Shown: positions 41,198 to 49,913 of the stretch, in pieces
Position numbering within the stretch: position 1 is the first letter of the stretch
Layout: each line of letters opens with the position of its first letter
NCBI GenBank assembly: GCA_016716605.1
Contig: JADJWA010000001.1
Location: 1,674,001-1,738,000, forward strand
Length of the DNA: 64,000 nt
DNA from: Flavobacteriales bacterium
Lineage (GTDB): Bacteria > Bacteroidota > Bacteroidia > Flavobacteriales_F > PHOS-HE28
Direction of reading: 5' to 3'
The notes under the pieces: generated by a model
What the model saw: only the letters and a program-made list of their open reading frames with translations
Told to the model about the DNA's origin: nothing
The model's database searches: none
Program-made: the position numbers and the translations under genes

Positions 41198-41899
41198 TCA
41201 CTCCGGGAACAGCAGTGGATGCCGCTCATTGTAGATCCGCAGGAACCGGAAGAGCGCCTCATCGCGGTTGCGCGCCTTCTTGGGCAAGGCATCGAACTCA
41301 GCGAGCAGCACGGGATCATGCTGGAGCACCAGTCGCATGCCGGCAGCAGTGAACGGCAGCGCGCGGCCGGTGTCCATATCGATGACCTGCTGCACCAGTA
41401 CGGTGCGGTTCACCGTGCCTGGACCGTACATCCACGGGTCCCAATCGCGGTAGCTCTGCTCGTACATCATATGCGCCAGGCTGCCCATCTGCCCGATGCG
41501 GTAGAAGCCGTTCCCGGCCGCCACGTACACCACGCCGCGCTGACTGAAGCCCCAGATGCGGTTCATGCGCAAGGTCTCCACGGTTCCGCTGTCCGTCCGG
41601 TAGCGTAATCGGCTGAGCACGCCGCGCAGGTCGCTCACGGCAACACCTTGATCGTCGGTGATGCGCTCCAGCGGTACCGTTGGCGCGTTCAGCCGGAAGG
41701 CTCGGAAATCGAAGTACACGCCTTCACGCAGCGGCATGCCAGTCTTGTACGGCGCCCAGATGGTATCCTGCTGTGCGAGAGCACTATGGGAATGGAGAGA
41801 GCCGAACGCAACAGCAAGTGACCAGCAGAAGGAAACATGAATGATCGCCGGCGACGAGAGTCGTGTCTTCTGGACGTTCAGTCCGCATCGAGTAATCAT
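41198..41899 (-). CDS. Secreted protein of unknown function
   Basis: 233 residues with an N-terminal hydrophobic segment (VSFCWSLAVAFGSLHSHSALAQ). The mature part contains strand-rich stretches (EGVYFDFRAFRLNAP, RGVVYVAAGNGFYRIGQMGSLAHMMYEQ) and a basic C-terminal helical part. No family recognised. It is on the same strand as the hydrolase-pdxJ pair but separated from it by about 110 nt. Confidence 0.7.
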   Translation of the reverse strand: MITRCGLNVQKTRLSSPAIIHVSFCWSLAVAFGSLHSHSALAQQDTIWAPYKTGMPLREGVYFDFRAFRLNAPTVPLERITDDQGVAVSDLRGVLSRLRYRTDSGTVETLRMNRIWGFSQRGVVYVAAGNGFYRIGQMGSLAHMMYEQSYRDWDPWMYGPGTVNRTVLVQQVIDMDTGRALPFTAAGMRLVLQHDPVLLAEFDALPKKARNRDEALFRFLRIYNERHPLLFPE

Positions 41900-42009
41900 G
41901 CTGCCATCATCTGTTCCTCGGCCCCTGTATCGCGGCTGAGTCGCTCTCCATGCTGCATTCTACAGTCTGCATTCCTCTTCCACTCCTTTACCCTCGCTTC
42001 CTCTCCCGA

Positions 42010-42801
42010 TCACCCCGCCGCCTCTCTGATCCACGCCACTACTTCATCCGGTGCTTGTGCATGCACCCAATGCCCCGCGAATAGCACCGTCTCCACGCGG
42101 CTGTTCACGAATTGCTCCTTGATGGCAGGGATGTCCTCACGGAGGATATAGTCGCTCTGCCCGCCGCGTACGAAGAGGGTGGGCACGCGCACCGTTTCGG
42201 GACCGATGGATGCGAGTATGGCGCCTAGGTCGCGCCGCAGGCCCTCCACATTCATGCGCCAGGCCAAATGCCCTTCGTCCTTCCAATAGAGGTTCTTCAA
42301 GAGGAACTGCACCACGCCCGGTTCCTTCACGTGCTGAGCGATGTGCATCTCGACATCCTTGCGGGTGCGGCCAGCGCTGAGGTCCGCTGTTCGCAGGGCC
42401 TCGATGATGTGTGCGTGGTTGTTCGCATGCTCCTTCGGGCTGATGTCGATCACCACGAGGTGCTTGAGCAGCTCCGGCCAGCGCTGCGCGAAGAGCATGG
42501 CTGCCTTGCCGCCCATGCTATGTCCCACGAGTACGATGTCCTTCAGTCCAAGCCCGGTGACCAGGGAATGCGCATCGGCGGCCATGATGGGGTAGGAGGT
42601 GCCATCGGTGTGCGGCGAACGGCCGTGGTCCCTCAGATCGACCAGCAGCACATCGAGCGGCGCTGCACCGTTGGTGGGCTCGCCCAGCTCCTTGCCGATG
42701 CTCCCCCAATTGTCGCTGGTCCCGAAGAGCCCGTGCAGGATCACCACGGGCGTGGCACCCGGTGATCCAAGTCGGCGGTAATGCAGCGCGACCGTGCTCA
42801 T
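42010..42801 (-). CDS. Alpha/beta-fold hydrolase (YbfF-like)
   Basis: 263 residues. The fold is clear: VVILHGLFGTSDNWGS (oxyanion loop), the nucleophile elbow GHSMGGKAAM with catalytic Ser, the acid region near TLFVRGGQSDYI, and the catalytic His in AGHWVHAQAP. Probably an esterase or thioesterase of the YbfF type. Its start overlaps the upstream pdxJ stop by 4 nt, so both are cotranslated, although no direct link to pyridoxine synthesis is known. Confidence 0.88.
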   Translation of the reverse strand: MSTVALHYRRLGSPGATPVVILHGLFGTSDNWGSIGKELGEPTNGAAPLDVLLVDLRDHGRSPHTDGTSYPIMAADAHSLVTGLGLKDIVLVGHSMGGKAAMLFAQRWPELLKHLVVIDISPKEHANNHAHIIEALRTADLSAGRTRKDVEMHIAQHVKEPGVVQFLLKNLYWKDEGHLAWRMNVEGLRRDLGAILASIGPETVRVPTLFVRGGQSDYILREDIPAIKEQFVNSRVETVLFAGHWVHAQAPDEVVAWIREAAG

Positions 42802-43511
42802 CGCAGCTCGCGCCGATAGAGTTGCACGGCGTTCTCCATTCCGAAGGTGAGCGCGTCGCAGATGAGCGCGTGACCGATGGAGGCCTCCAGGACGCCGGGA
42901 ACCTGTTGAACGAACCAGGCGAGGTTCTCCAAGCTCAGGTCGTGACCCGCGTTCACGCCAAGGCCCAGCTCCATCGCTTTGCTCGCCGCCTTTGCGAATG
43001 GTGCCACGGCGGCTGATCGATCCTTGGCGTACTGCGCGGCATAAGGCTCCGTGTACAGCTCGATGCGATCGGCACCGGTATCTGCCGCATGGGCGATCTG
43101 CTCAAGGTCGGTCTCCATGAACACCGAAGCTCGGATCCCCTCAGCCTTGAACCGCGCGATCACCCCGCGCAGGAACGATCCCTGCCCGCGCGCATCCCAG
43201 CCCGCGTTGCTGGTGAGCACGCCCGGCGGATCAGGCACCAGGGTCACTTGGTCAGGCCTGCACGAGAGCACCAGGGCGATGAAATCCTCGCTCGGATAGC
43301 CTTCGATGTTGTACTCGGTGGTCACCAGCTGCCTCAAGGCGAGCGCATCGGAGCGGCGGATGTGCCGCTCATCGGGGCGCGGATGCACGGTGATGCCTTG
43401 TGCGCCGAATCGCTGGATGTCAACCGCCCAGCGGAGCACATCGGGATTATTGCCTCCGCGCGCGTTGCGCAGGGTCGCCAGCTTGTTGATGTTCACGCTC
43501 AAGCGCGTCAT
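42798..43511 (-). CDS. pdxJ: Pyridoxine 5'-phosphate synthase
   Basis: 237 residues, the normal PdxJ length. PdxJ condenses 1-deoxyxylulose 5-phosphate with aminoacetone phosphate in the last step of vitamin B6 synthesis. Motifs include SVNINKLATLRNARGGNNPD, ITVHPRPDERHI, NIEGYPS, TLVPDPPGVLTSNAGWD, GADRIELYTEPYA and GLGVNAGHDLSLENL. The start is ATG 43511. A perfect TACTTTTG box lies 36 nt upstream, back to back with the CBS gene promoter. Confidence 0.95.
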   Translation of the reverse strand: MTRLSVNINKLATLRNARGGNNPDVLRWAVDIQRFGAQGITVHPRPDERHIRRSDALALRQLVTTEYNIEGYPSEDFIALVLSCRPDQVTLVPDPPGVLTSNAGWDARGQGSFLRGVIARFKAEGIRASVFMETDLEQIAHAADTGADRIELYTEPYAAQYAKDRSAAVAPFAKAASKAMELGLGVNAGHDLSLENLAWFVQQVPGVLEASIGHALICDALTFGMENAVQLYRRELR

Positions 43512-43519
43512 GCCGACCT

Positions 43520-43527
43520 TACTTTGG
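43520..43527 (+). promoter_or_regulatory. -7 box TACTTTGG upstream of CBS gene
   Basis: TAnnTTTG match, 56 nt before the ATG at 43584, within the 72-nt divergent gap. Confidence 0.4.
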
Positions 43528-43547
43528 CCCGCCCGTTGGAGGGTGCG

Positions 43548-43555
43548 CAAAAGTA
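43548..43555 (-). promoter_or_regulatory. -7 box TACTTTTG of pdxJ operon
   Basis: Perfect TAnnTTTG, 36 nt before the pdxJ ATG. The two divergent promoters lie face to face with crossing -7 regions. Confidence 0.5.
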
Positions 43556-43583
43556 GAGGCCCCTCAACCTGCCCGCCGAACGC

Positions 43584-44246
43584 ATGCACGCCATCGACCT
43601 GATCACCGCCGACATCCCGCCGCTGAAGCCGCAGGACGATGTGAGCCGTGCCCTCGACTGGATGGAGGAGTTCAAGGTGAGCCATCTGCCCGTGGTCGAG
43701 AGCCGAAGGCTCGTGGGCATGGTGCATGACCAGGAACTGGTTGATCGCAACGATCCGCGGGCCTCGGTGGGCATCGTGATGGACAGCGTGGAGATTCCGT
43801 TCGCGCGCGGCGGACAGCACATCTACGAGGTGATGAAGCTGTTCAGCGAGCGTGGCCTCACCGTGGTGCCCGTGCTCGACGACATGGGCGTGTACCAAGG
43901 GGCGATCACCGAGCACGAAGCGCTCAAGCGGCTGGCGCAGGTCACCAACATCCAGGAGCCCGGCAGCATCGTGGTGCTGGAGATGAACCAGAACGATTAC
44001 AGCCTCTTCGAGATCGCACGGCTCGTGGAATCGAATGACTGCAAGGTGCTGAGCGTGTACACGCGCACCCTTCCGGATTCAGCGCGCATGGAGGTGACGC
44101 TGAAGATCAACCGGGAGGACATCAGCGAGGTGCTGCGCAGCTTCGACCGCTATGAGCTTTTCGTGAAGAGCACCTACCAGGGCAGCAAGCTCCATGACGA
44201 CCTGCGCGGCCGGTACGATGAGCTGATGCGGTTCATCAATCTTTGA
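43584..44246 (+). CDS. CBS-domain protein
   Basis: 220 residues. Two CBS motifs are seen: DDVSRALDWMEEFKVSHLPVVESRRLVGMV (residues about 17-46) and HIYEVMKLFSERGLTVVPVLDDMGVYQGAI (about 78-107). The C-terminal half, SIVVLEMNQNDYSLFEIARLVESNDCKVLSVYTR, looks like an ACT-type ligand-binding fold. Such proteins sense adenine nucleotides or small ligands. It lies in a pdxJ-CBS-nadK neighbourhood, which I recall as recurrent in Bacteroidota; a sensing role for nucleotides is inference. Confidence 0.82.
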   Translation: MHAIDLITADIPPLKPQDDVSRALDWMEEFKVSHLPVVESRRLVGMVHDQELVDRNDPRASVGIVMDSVEIPFARGGQHIYEVMKLFSERGLTVVPVLDDMGVYQGAITEHEALKRLAQVTNIQEPGSIVVLEMNQNDYSLFEIARLVESNDCKVLSVYTRTLPDSARMEVTLKINREDISEVLRSFDRYELFVKSTYQGSKLHDDLRGRYDELMRFINL

Positions 44247-44247
44247 A

Positions 44248-44368
44248 GGTTGAGGGTTGATGGTTGGCGCCGGTTGAGGGTTGCCGGTTTCCACGAGTTG
44301 TCTCCGGAATCCGTGGGCAGCGGGTTCAACCCGCAACCGGCAGCGGGTTCAACCCGCAACCCTCAACC
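44248..44368. repeat. Intergenic repeat cluster with inverted and direct repeats
   Basis: GGTTGAGGGTTG occurs at 44248-44259 and 44272-44283, and its reverse complement CAACCCTCAACC at 44357-44368. A 21-bp unit (44318-44338 and 44341-44361) is directly repeated and each contains the palindrome GCGGGTTCAACCCGC. The whole stretch can fold into a large stem. It lies between the CBS gene and the BamA-like gene and is not coding. Confidence 0.75.
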
Positions 44369-44399
44369 ATCCAGAACGAGACACCCCATCTTCGCGGCC

Positions 44400-45800
44400 A
44401 TGCCGCGCGCCCTTTGCCTGATCTGCGCCTTCGCCATCACGGCAGGGGCCGTCAAGGGCCAGGCTGCGGCGCCGGCGCCGGTCGTCGTGCTCGGCATCGC
44501 GATCAACGGCAACAAGGCCACCAAGGATCGGATCATCCTCCGCGAGCTGCTCGTGCAAGAGGGTGACACGCTTGAAGCCGTGACCCTTTCGGAGCGCTTG
44601 GAACGGAGCCGGCAGAACCTGATGAACACGGGGCTCTTCAATACGGCCGCGGTCCTGCCCTTGTACATCGACCTGCAGCGCGTCGTGGTCGAGGTTGAGG
44701 TGCACGAGCGATGGACCATCTGGCCCTCGCCCATCTTCCAGCTCGCGGACCCCAACTTCAACACCTGGTGGCGCACCTTCAACCGCGACCCGGACCGGGT
44801 GAATTATGGCGCGTACCTGTACAAGTACAACTTCCGCGGGCGGAACGAGACGCTCTACATCAAGGCGCAATTCGGCTACACGCGGCAGTTCGGATTCCGC
44901 TACAAGGTGCCGGGCGTCGATCGCAAAGGGCGGTTCGGCCTGAGCATCGGTGCGCATTACACCGAGCAGGCCGAGGTCACGGCGGGGACCGAGGGCAATC
45001 GGCGCGTGCTGCTGCGCCGCACCGACGGGCCCAACCGCGACGAGCAGAAGGCCGACCTGGAGCTGAGCCTGCGCCGCAATCACGATGTGCGCCACTACCT
45101 CCGCGCGGCATTCATACAGGCCAGCATCACCGATACCGTGCGCGCAACGGCGGTGGACTATTTCAATGGCGATGCCGCCTCGGCGCGCTACATCACCCTC
45201 GGCTACGGCATCATCTGGGACCGCCGGGACCTGCGCATCTACCCGCGCGCCGGGCATTACGCGGAAGGGCGCATCGACCGGCTCGGCCTCGGCCTGCTCA
45301 GCGAAAACGCGCCGGATCTCACCACGGCCTACGTGACGCTGAAGAAGTGGTGGCGGCTCGGCGATCCGGTGACGCTCGCTCTCGGAGCGCGCGCCAAGCA
45401 CACTTGGGGCACCCCGCCGTACTATGCGCAGGAGGGCCTCGGCTATGGGCATTTCGTGCGGGGCTATGAGTACTACGTGATCGATGGCGAGCACTTCACC
45501 CTCGGCAAGGCCAATGCGGTCTTCCAACTGGTGCGGCCGCGCAACCAGCGCGCGGAGTTCATGCCGGCCGAGGCCTTCCGATCGCTCTACTTCGCCGTGT
45601 ACCTCAATGTGTTCGCCGATGCGGGCCGCGTGTGGGACAGCCGATACGCCGACGCCAACTTCCTGGCAGGGCAATGGATGAGCGGCTACGGCATCGGCCT
45701 CGACCTGGTGACCAGCTACGATCAGGTGGTGCGCACCGAATACACCCTCAACGCGTTGGGCGAGCACGGCTTCTTCCTACATTTCTCGCAACCCTTCTGA
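44400..45800 (+). CDS. BamA/TamA-like outer membrane protein with POTRA domain
   Basis: 466 residues from the ATG at 44400, which gives a signal peptide (ALCLICAFAITAGAVKGQ). A POTRA domain follows: VVVLGIAINGNKATKDRIILRELLVQEGDTL to VHERWTIWPSPIFQL (residues about 27-120). The remainder is a beta-barrel with repeated aromatic strands and a C-terminal Phe (HGFFLHFSQPF). It is shorter than BamA and has one POTRA, so it resembles the surface-antigen family rather than BamA itself. The upstream frame crosses the repeat cluster and is not used. It ends 3 nt before nadK. Confidence 0.82.
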   Translation: MPRALCLICAFAITAGAVKGQAAAPAPVVVLGIAINGNKATKDRIILRELLVQEGDTLEAVTLSERLERSRQNLMNTGLFNTAAVLPLYIDLQRVVVEVEVHERWTIWPSPIFQLADPNFNTWWRTFNRDPDRVNYGAYLYKYNFRGRNETLYIKAQFGYTRQFGFRYKVPGVDRKGRFGLSIGAHYTEQAEVTAGTEGNRRVLLRRTDGPNRDEQKADLELSLRRNHDVRHYLRAAFIQASITDTVRATAVDYFNGDAASARYITLGYGIIWDRRDLRIYPRAGHYAEGRIDRLGLGLLSENAPDLTTAYVTLKKWWRLGDPVTLALGARAKHTWGTPPYYAQEGLGYGHFVRGYEYYVIDGEHFTLGKANAVFQLVRPRNQRAEFMPAEAFRSLYFAVYLNVFADAGRVWDSRYADANFLAGQWMSGYGIGLDLVTSYDQVVRTEYTLNALGEHGFFLHFSQPF

Positions 45801-45803
45801 ACG

Positions 45804-46688
45804 ATGCGCGCAGCAGTCCACGGACGCGACATGAATCGCGGCATGGCGCCGGTGCTGGGTGATTCACTTGCGCGGATGCACCGCGCAGGCATCACCCCGG
45901 TGCTCACGCGGCAGGTCGCCGAATGGCTTTCGGCCTGCGATGTCCCAGTGACCGATGCCGTGCTCACCGAAGCCGATCCTGCGCGGCAGGAAATCGACCT
46001 CTGCATCAGCCTTGGCGGCGATGGCACCCTTCTAGATACCGTGGCGCTGCTGGGCCGCGCCGGCATCCCTGTGGTCGGCATCAACCTGGGCCGGCTGGGT
46101 TTCCTCAGCAGCGTGCGGCACGAGGACATGGATGCGGCGCTCTCCGCGATCAGGAATGGCCGTTACGCGTTGCAGGACCGCGCCCTGCTGCAGGTGATCG
46201 GCCATTCGGAGCAGCTCGGCACGGACGATTTCGCGCTCAACGAGGTGAGCGTTCACAAGCGCGACACCAGCAGCATGATCAGCGTGCGCGTCTTCCTCGG
46301 CGACGATTATCTGAACACCTATTGGAGCGACGGCCTCATCATCGCCACGCCGACCGGCAGCACGGCATATTCCCTCAGCTGCGGCGGCCCCATCCTTTAC
46401 CCCACGAGCGATGCGCTGGTGATCAATCCCATCTCGCCGCACAACCTCAATGTCCGGCCATTCGTTGTGCCCGACCACTACGCCATCCGACTGGAGCTGG
46501 AGTCCCGCGGCGATCGCTGCCTGCTGAACCTCGATGCGCGCGGCCACACCATCGATGGCCGAGCAACCGTCACCATCCGCCGCGCGCCGTTCACCGTGAA
46601 GATCGCGCAGCTCGATGGCCACGATTTCCTGCAAACGCTGCGCGAGAAGCTCAACTGGGGGCTCGACCTGCGAAGCGGAGGGGTGTGA
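45804..46688 (+). CDS. nadK: NAD kinase
   Basis: 294 residues. NadK phosphorylates NAD+ to NADP+. The GGDGT motif (SLGGDGTLLDTV, about residues 71-82), the NE motif (LNEVSVHKRD), and the glycine-rich TPTGSTAYSLSCGGPI are all present. The start follows the BamA-like stop by 3 nt, suggesting one transcript. It is convergent with the gamma carbonic anhydrase gene; the stop codons are directly adjacent with no room for a terminator. Confidence 0.95.
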   Translation: MRAAVHGRDMNRGMAPVLGDSLARMHRAGITPVLTRQVAEWLSACDVPVTDAVLTEADPARQEIDLCISLGGDGTLLDTVALLGRAGIPVVGINLGRLGFLSSVRHEDMDAALSAIRNGRYALQDRALLQVIGHSEQLGTDDFALNEVSVHKRDTSSMISVRVFLGDDYLNTYWSDGLIIATPTGSTAYSLSCGGPILYPTSDALVINPISPHNLNVRPFVVPDHYAIRLELESRGDRCLLNLDARGHTIDGRATVTIRRAPFTVKIAQLDGHDFLQTLREKLNWGLDLRSGGV

Positions 46689-47207
46689 TCAGCCTTCCTT
46701 GAACCAGCCGGCATACATGCCGTAGTTGCGGGCGATGCGCTCAATCTCGTTCTGCGAAAGGTCCGCGCTGACCGGACCGATGCGCTTGGCGGGCACCCCG
46801 GCCATGAGGCTGCCGGGCTCCACCACAGTGCCTTGCGTGACCACCGCACCGGCGGCGATCACGCTGCCGGCACCGATCACCGCCAGATCCATGACGATGG
46901 CGCCCATTCCGATGAGCACCTTGTCATGCACCGTGCAGCCATGCACGATCGCATTGTGCCCAATGCTCACATCATCGCCGATGCTGAGGCCGCACTTCTC
47001 ATAGGTGCAGTGCAGCACCGCGCCATCCTGGATGTTCACGCGGTGGCCGATGCGGATGCTGTTCACATCGCCGCGCACTACGGCATTGTACCACACGCTG
47101 CAGCCATCGCCCATCACGGTATCGCCAATGACCACGGCGGTCTCGGCCAGGAAGCAGTCATGGCCCAATTGCGGAGTGAAGCCGCGTACGGATCGGATCA
47201 GCGCCAT
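46689..47207 (-). CDS. Gamma carbonic anhydrase-like hexapeptide protein
   Basis: 172 residues, left-handed beta-helix. Hexapeptide repeats run through VIGDTVMGDGCSVWYNAVVRGDVNSIRIGHRVNIQDGAVLH. The metal-binding histidines of the gamma class are consistent with VLHCTYEKC, IGHNAIVHGC. It is related to PaaY/CaiE; not all members have carbonic anhydrase activity. It lies 3 nt after the HMA gene and is the last gene of a four-gene metal-related operon. Confidence 0.88.
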   Translation of the reverse strand: MALIRSVRGFTPQLGHDCFLAETAVVIGDTVMGDGCSVWYNAVVRGDVNSIRIGHRVNIQDGAVLHCTYEKCGLSIGDDVSIGHNAIVHGCTVHDKVLIGMGAIVMDLAVIGAGSVIAAGAVVTQGTVVEPGSLMAGVPAKRIGPVSADLSQNEIERIARNYGMYAGWFKEG

Positions 47208-47210
47208 GGA

Positions 47211-47567
47211 TCAGTGCTTGCCTTCGTCCGGCAATTTCCCGCAGCCTTCCTTCTGGCAGCAAGCAGGCAGCTTTTCGAAGGCTTTGGGATCGCCGGGCGT
47301 GCCATCCGCAGCGTAGCCGAGCGTGATCAGCGCGGCGCGGAGCTTCTCGGGGGAATTCTTCTTCGCATCGTACTCGACATGCACCGTGCTCGTGGCGAGG
47401 TCCACGCTTACCTTCTTCACGCCCTTCTCGTAGATCATCTCCTTCTCGATGGTCTCTTTGCACATGTCGCAGACGGTGCTGCTCACGATGTCGAGGTGGG
47501 CGGACTTCTTTTGGGCGCTGGCGATCCCCGCAAGGAGCAGGGCGAGCGCGATGAACAGGGTTCTCAT
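47211..47567 (-). CDS. Heavy-metal-associated (HMA) domain protein, exported
   Basis: 118 residues with a signal peptide (MRTLFIALALLLAGIASAQ). The HMA domain carries the CxxC metal site in STVCDMCKETIEKEM and the usual GVKKVSVDLATSTVHVEYD. The C-terminus has an additional Cys-rich stretch (LPACCQKEGCGKLPDEGKH) that could bind metal. It overlaps the TonB receptor stop by 4 nt. A periplasmic metal (probably copper) chaperone is a likely role. Confidence 0.88.
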   Translation of the reverse strand: MRTLFIALALLLAGIASAQKKSAHLDIVSSTVCDMCKETIEKEMIYEKGVKKVSVDLATSTVHVEYDAKKNSPEKLRAALITLGYAADGTPGDPKAFEKLPACCQKEGCGKLPDEGKH

Positions 47568-49852
47568 GGTTGCTTGGTGTTGCGTTTGATGGAGCAGCGG
47601 AGCCCGCCATATAGCATGGCTTTGTTCGTGGGGCCCCAGATCAGGCTGGCGTCAAAGTACGGGCCATAGGGGTCATCCGGTGCGATGACTTGCTGCTGCT
47701 GCAGGGTACTGGTGAGGTTCTCGCCGCCGAGGTAGATCTCGAGTGCGCCAGCGGAGTAGGTGAGCTGCGCATGCAAGGTGGCGAAGGCTGGCGATCGTTC
47801 CGGGAAGCGCAGCCCTTCGCTGGGATTCGGACGCGTGTCGGGCAGTCGGCCCTCGCCGAAGAGATTCAGGTTGATGTCGAATCGCCAATGCTCGGCGGGG
47901 CTGGTGTAAGCGAGGTCGATGAGGCCGCGGTGGCTGGGCGTGAAGGGTCGTTCGCGCAAGCGGCCATCGTAGGTGGAGCGCACCTCGTACCAGCGATGGC
48001 TCAGCTTCAGCTGGAAGGCGCGCGATAGATCCACCTGCACATCGGTAAGCACGCTGTTGGCGTACGATTGCCCGTCGAGCATGTAGAGCGCGAGGGTGAG
48101 CGGGTCGCGGTCCATGTCGGCGATCACTTGCTGCGTGAAGCGCGTGTGATAGGCATCGATGCCGATGGCCCATTTGCGGTCGAGCCATTTGAATTTGCGC
48201 AGCGCGCTGGCGCCGAAGTTCCAGGCGCGCTCCATGCCGAGCGTTCCTTCCAGCGCGATGTAGCGCGAGCTCGCCATCACGGCGGCGTTCTCCACCAGTG
48301 GGTTCGCGGTGCGGAAGCCATGCCCGATGCTGGCGCGCAGCACGGTGAGCGGGTTCGCGTCGTACTTCGCATGCACCCGTGGGCTGAGCACGTTGCCGAA
48401 TCGCTCGTTCGCGTCGAAGCGCAGTCCGCTCACTACGGTGAGACGCTCGCGCTTCAAGGTGTGCTCCGCGAAGGCTCCCGGCATGCGCTCGGTGCGGCCC
48501 AGGTCGAGGTATTGGAGCGTGTCGGTGGGCGCATCATGGCGCAGACTCGCGAAGCGCTCATCGTAATCGTCGTACTGGAAGCTCAGGCCGGCCTTGACCT
48601 GGTCGTTGCCATCGCGCAGCAATTGCTGGTACACGGCGCTGGCGTACGCACTGCGCTGCTCGCCTGCGTAGCTGCGCAGCCCATAGGTCGAATTCGATTC
48701 GTGCCAGCGCCCGCTCGCGATCAAACCGATGCTCTTGCTCGCATCGCCCTTGAACACCCAGCCATGCTTCGCGATGCCATCGAGCATGCGGTTGAGCACA
48801 TCGATGCGGTACAGCCCCATGCCGTGATGCGCGTGCCCATTGTCAGCAGCATGCATCGCATCCTGCCCGCCCACGCGTTCGTCATGCACGGCGCGCACGG
48901 TGAACTGCCCGCTCTTGCGCTCGCCGAGGTGCATCCACCGGTTCATGACATTCACGCGTTTGGTGCGCGGCATGTCGAGCAGCCCATCGCTGTTCTGGTC
49001 CATGGCCCGATCGAACCAGTTGCCATGCACGAGCAGCAGGTTCGCGCTGTTGGCACCGGTACGCTGCGCGGCATGGACGTTGGCTTCCATGCGCCCTTGG
49101 CTGTTGCCATAGAGGTTCACGAAGAGCGGCGGCTCATCCAGCGGATTGAGCAGGCAGAGGTCGATCTGCCCCGTCATTGCATTCGGACCGTTCACCGCGG
49201 TGCCTGCGCCCTTGCTCAGGTTGATGTCCTTGATCCAGGTGCCGGGAATGAGCGTGAGGCCGCTGCTGGTGCTGAGGCCGCGCACGAAGGGGATGTTCTC
49301 GAGGCTCATCTGCGCGTACTTGCCATCGAGGCCGAGCATGCGGATGGTCTTGGTGCCGGAGACCGCATCGCTGTAGTTCACATCCACCGTGGCGTTGGTC
49401 TCGAAGCTCTCGCTGAGATCGCAGCAGGCGGCGCGCTTCAGCTCCTTCTGGCCGATCTGTTCGGTGGCGTTGATGCTGCGCGTGCTGAGCTGCGTGCCCT
49501 GGGTGCGCTCCACCACTTCAACCGGACCAATGGCCGCGGCCCAGCGCAGCTTGAAGGTCATTGCGGCGGCCGGTGCTTGCATCAGCTTGAGCGTATCCGG
49601 CTTGTATCCAACGAAGGACGCGACCAGGCTCGCCGGCCATTGCGCGGGCGATTCGATGGTGAAGGCCCCGTTCATATCGGCTGATGTGCCCTGCGTAGTG
49701 CCCAGCCAATAGATGTTGGCTCCGGGCAGGACCTCGCCGGAATCGGCGGCCTTCACCGTGCCGGTGATCGTTTGTGCGTGCGTTCCAGCAGCGAACCGCG
49801 GAAGCTGCAGCAGCAGAAGCAGGAGTAAAGGAGGAGTTCGATGGAAAGGCAT
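47564..49852 (-). CDS. TonB-dependent outer membrane receptor, metal-related
   Basis: 762 residues. After the signal peptide, a carboxypeptidase-like regulatory domain (GTVKAADSGEVLPGANIYWLG, residues about 31-51) is followed by a plug with SGTKTIRMLGLDGKYAQMSLENIPF and a barrel ending near LIWGPTNKAMLYGGLRCSIKR. A His-rich segment in DAMHAADNGHAHHGMG may bind metal. With the flanking HMA and Cys-rich genes it resembles a Bacteroidota copper or heavy-metal receptor unit; the substrate is inferred from neighbours. Confidence 0.88.
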   Translation of the reverse strand: MPFHRTPPLLLLLLLQLPRFAAGTHAQTITGTVKAADSGEVLPGANIYWLGTTQGTSADMNGAFTIESPAQWPASLVASFVGYKPDTLKLMQAPAAAMTFKLRWAAAIGPVEVVERTQGTQLSTRSINATEQIGQKELKRAACCDLSESFETNATVDVNYSDAVSGTKTIRMLGLDGKYAQMSLENIPFVRGLSTSSGLTLIPGTWIKDINLSKGAGTAVNGPNAMTGQIDLCLLNPLDEPPLFVNLYGNSQGRMEANVHAAQRTGANSANLLLVHGNWFDRAMDQNSDGLLDMPRTKRVNVMNRWMHLGERKSGQFTVRAVHDERVGGQDAMHAADNGHAHHGMGLYRIDVLNRMLDGIAKHGWVFKGDASKSIGLIASGRWHESNSTYGLRSYAGEQRSAYASAVYQQLLRDGNDQVKAGLSFQYDDYDERFASLRHDAPTDTLQYLDLGRTERMPGAFAEHTLKRERLTVVSGLRFDANERFGNVLSPRVHAKYDANPLTVLRASIGHGFRTANPLVENAAVMASSRYIALEGTLGMERAWNFGASALRKFKWLDRKWAIGIDAYHTRFTQQVIADMDRDPLTLALYMLDGQSYANSVLTDVQVDLSRAFQLKLSHRWYEVRSTYDGRLRERPFTPSHRGLIDLAYTSPAEHWRFDINLNLFGEGRLPDTRPNPSEGLRFPERSPAFATLHAQLTYSAGALEIYLGGENLTSTLQQQQVIAPDDPYGPYFDASLIWGPTNKAMLYGGLRCSIKRNTKQP

Positions 49853-49913
49853 TCGTGTCCTTGAACGTTATACGGAGCGTGACCGGGCCGCGAGGGCCAA
49901 GAAGCCGCGCCGC

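Noticed and set aside
44349..45767. A 472-codon - strand frame opposite the BamA-like gene
   Set aside because: Antisense shadow; the + strand has a signal peptide, POTRA domain and C-terminal Phe.
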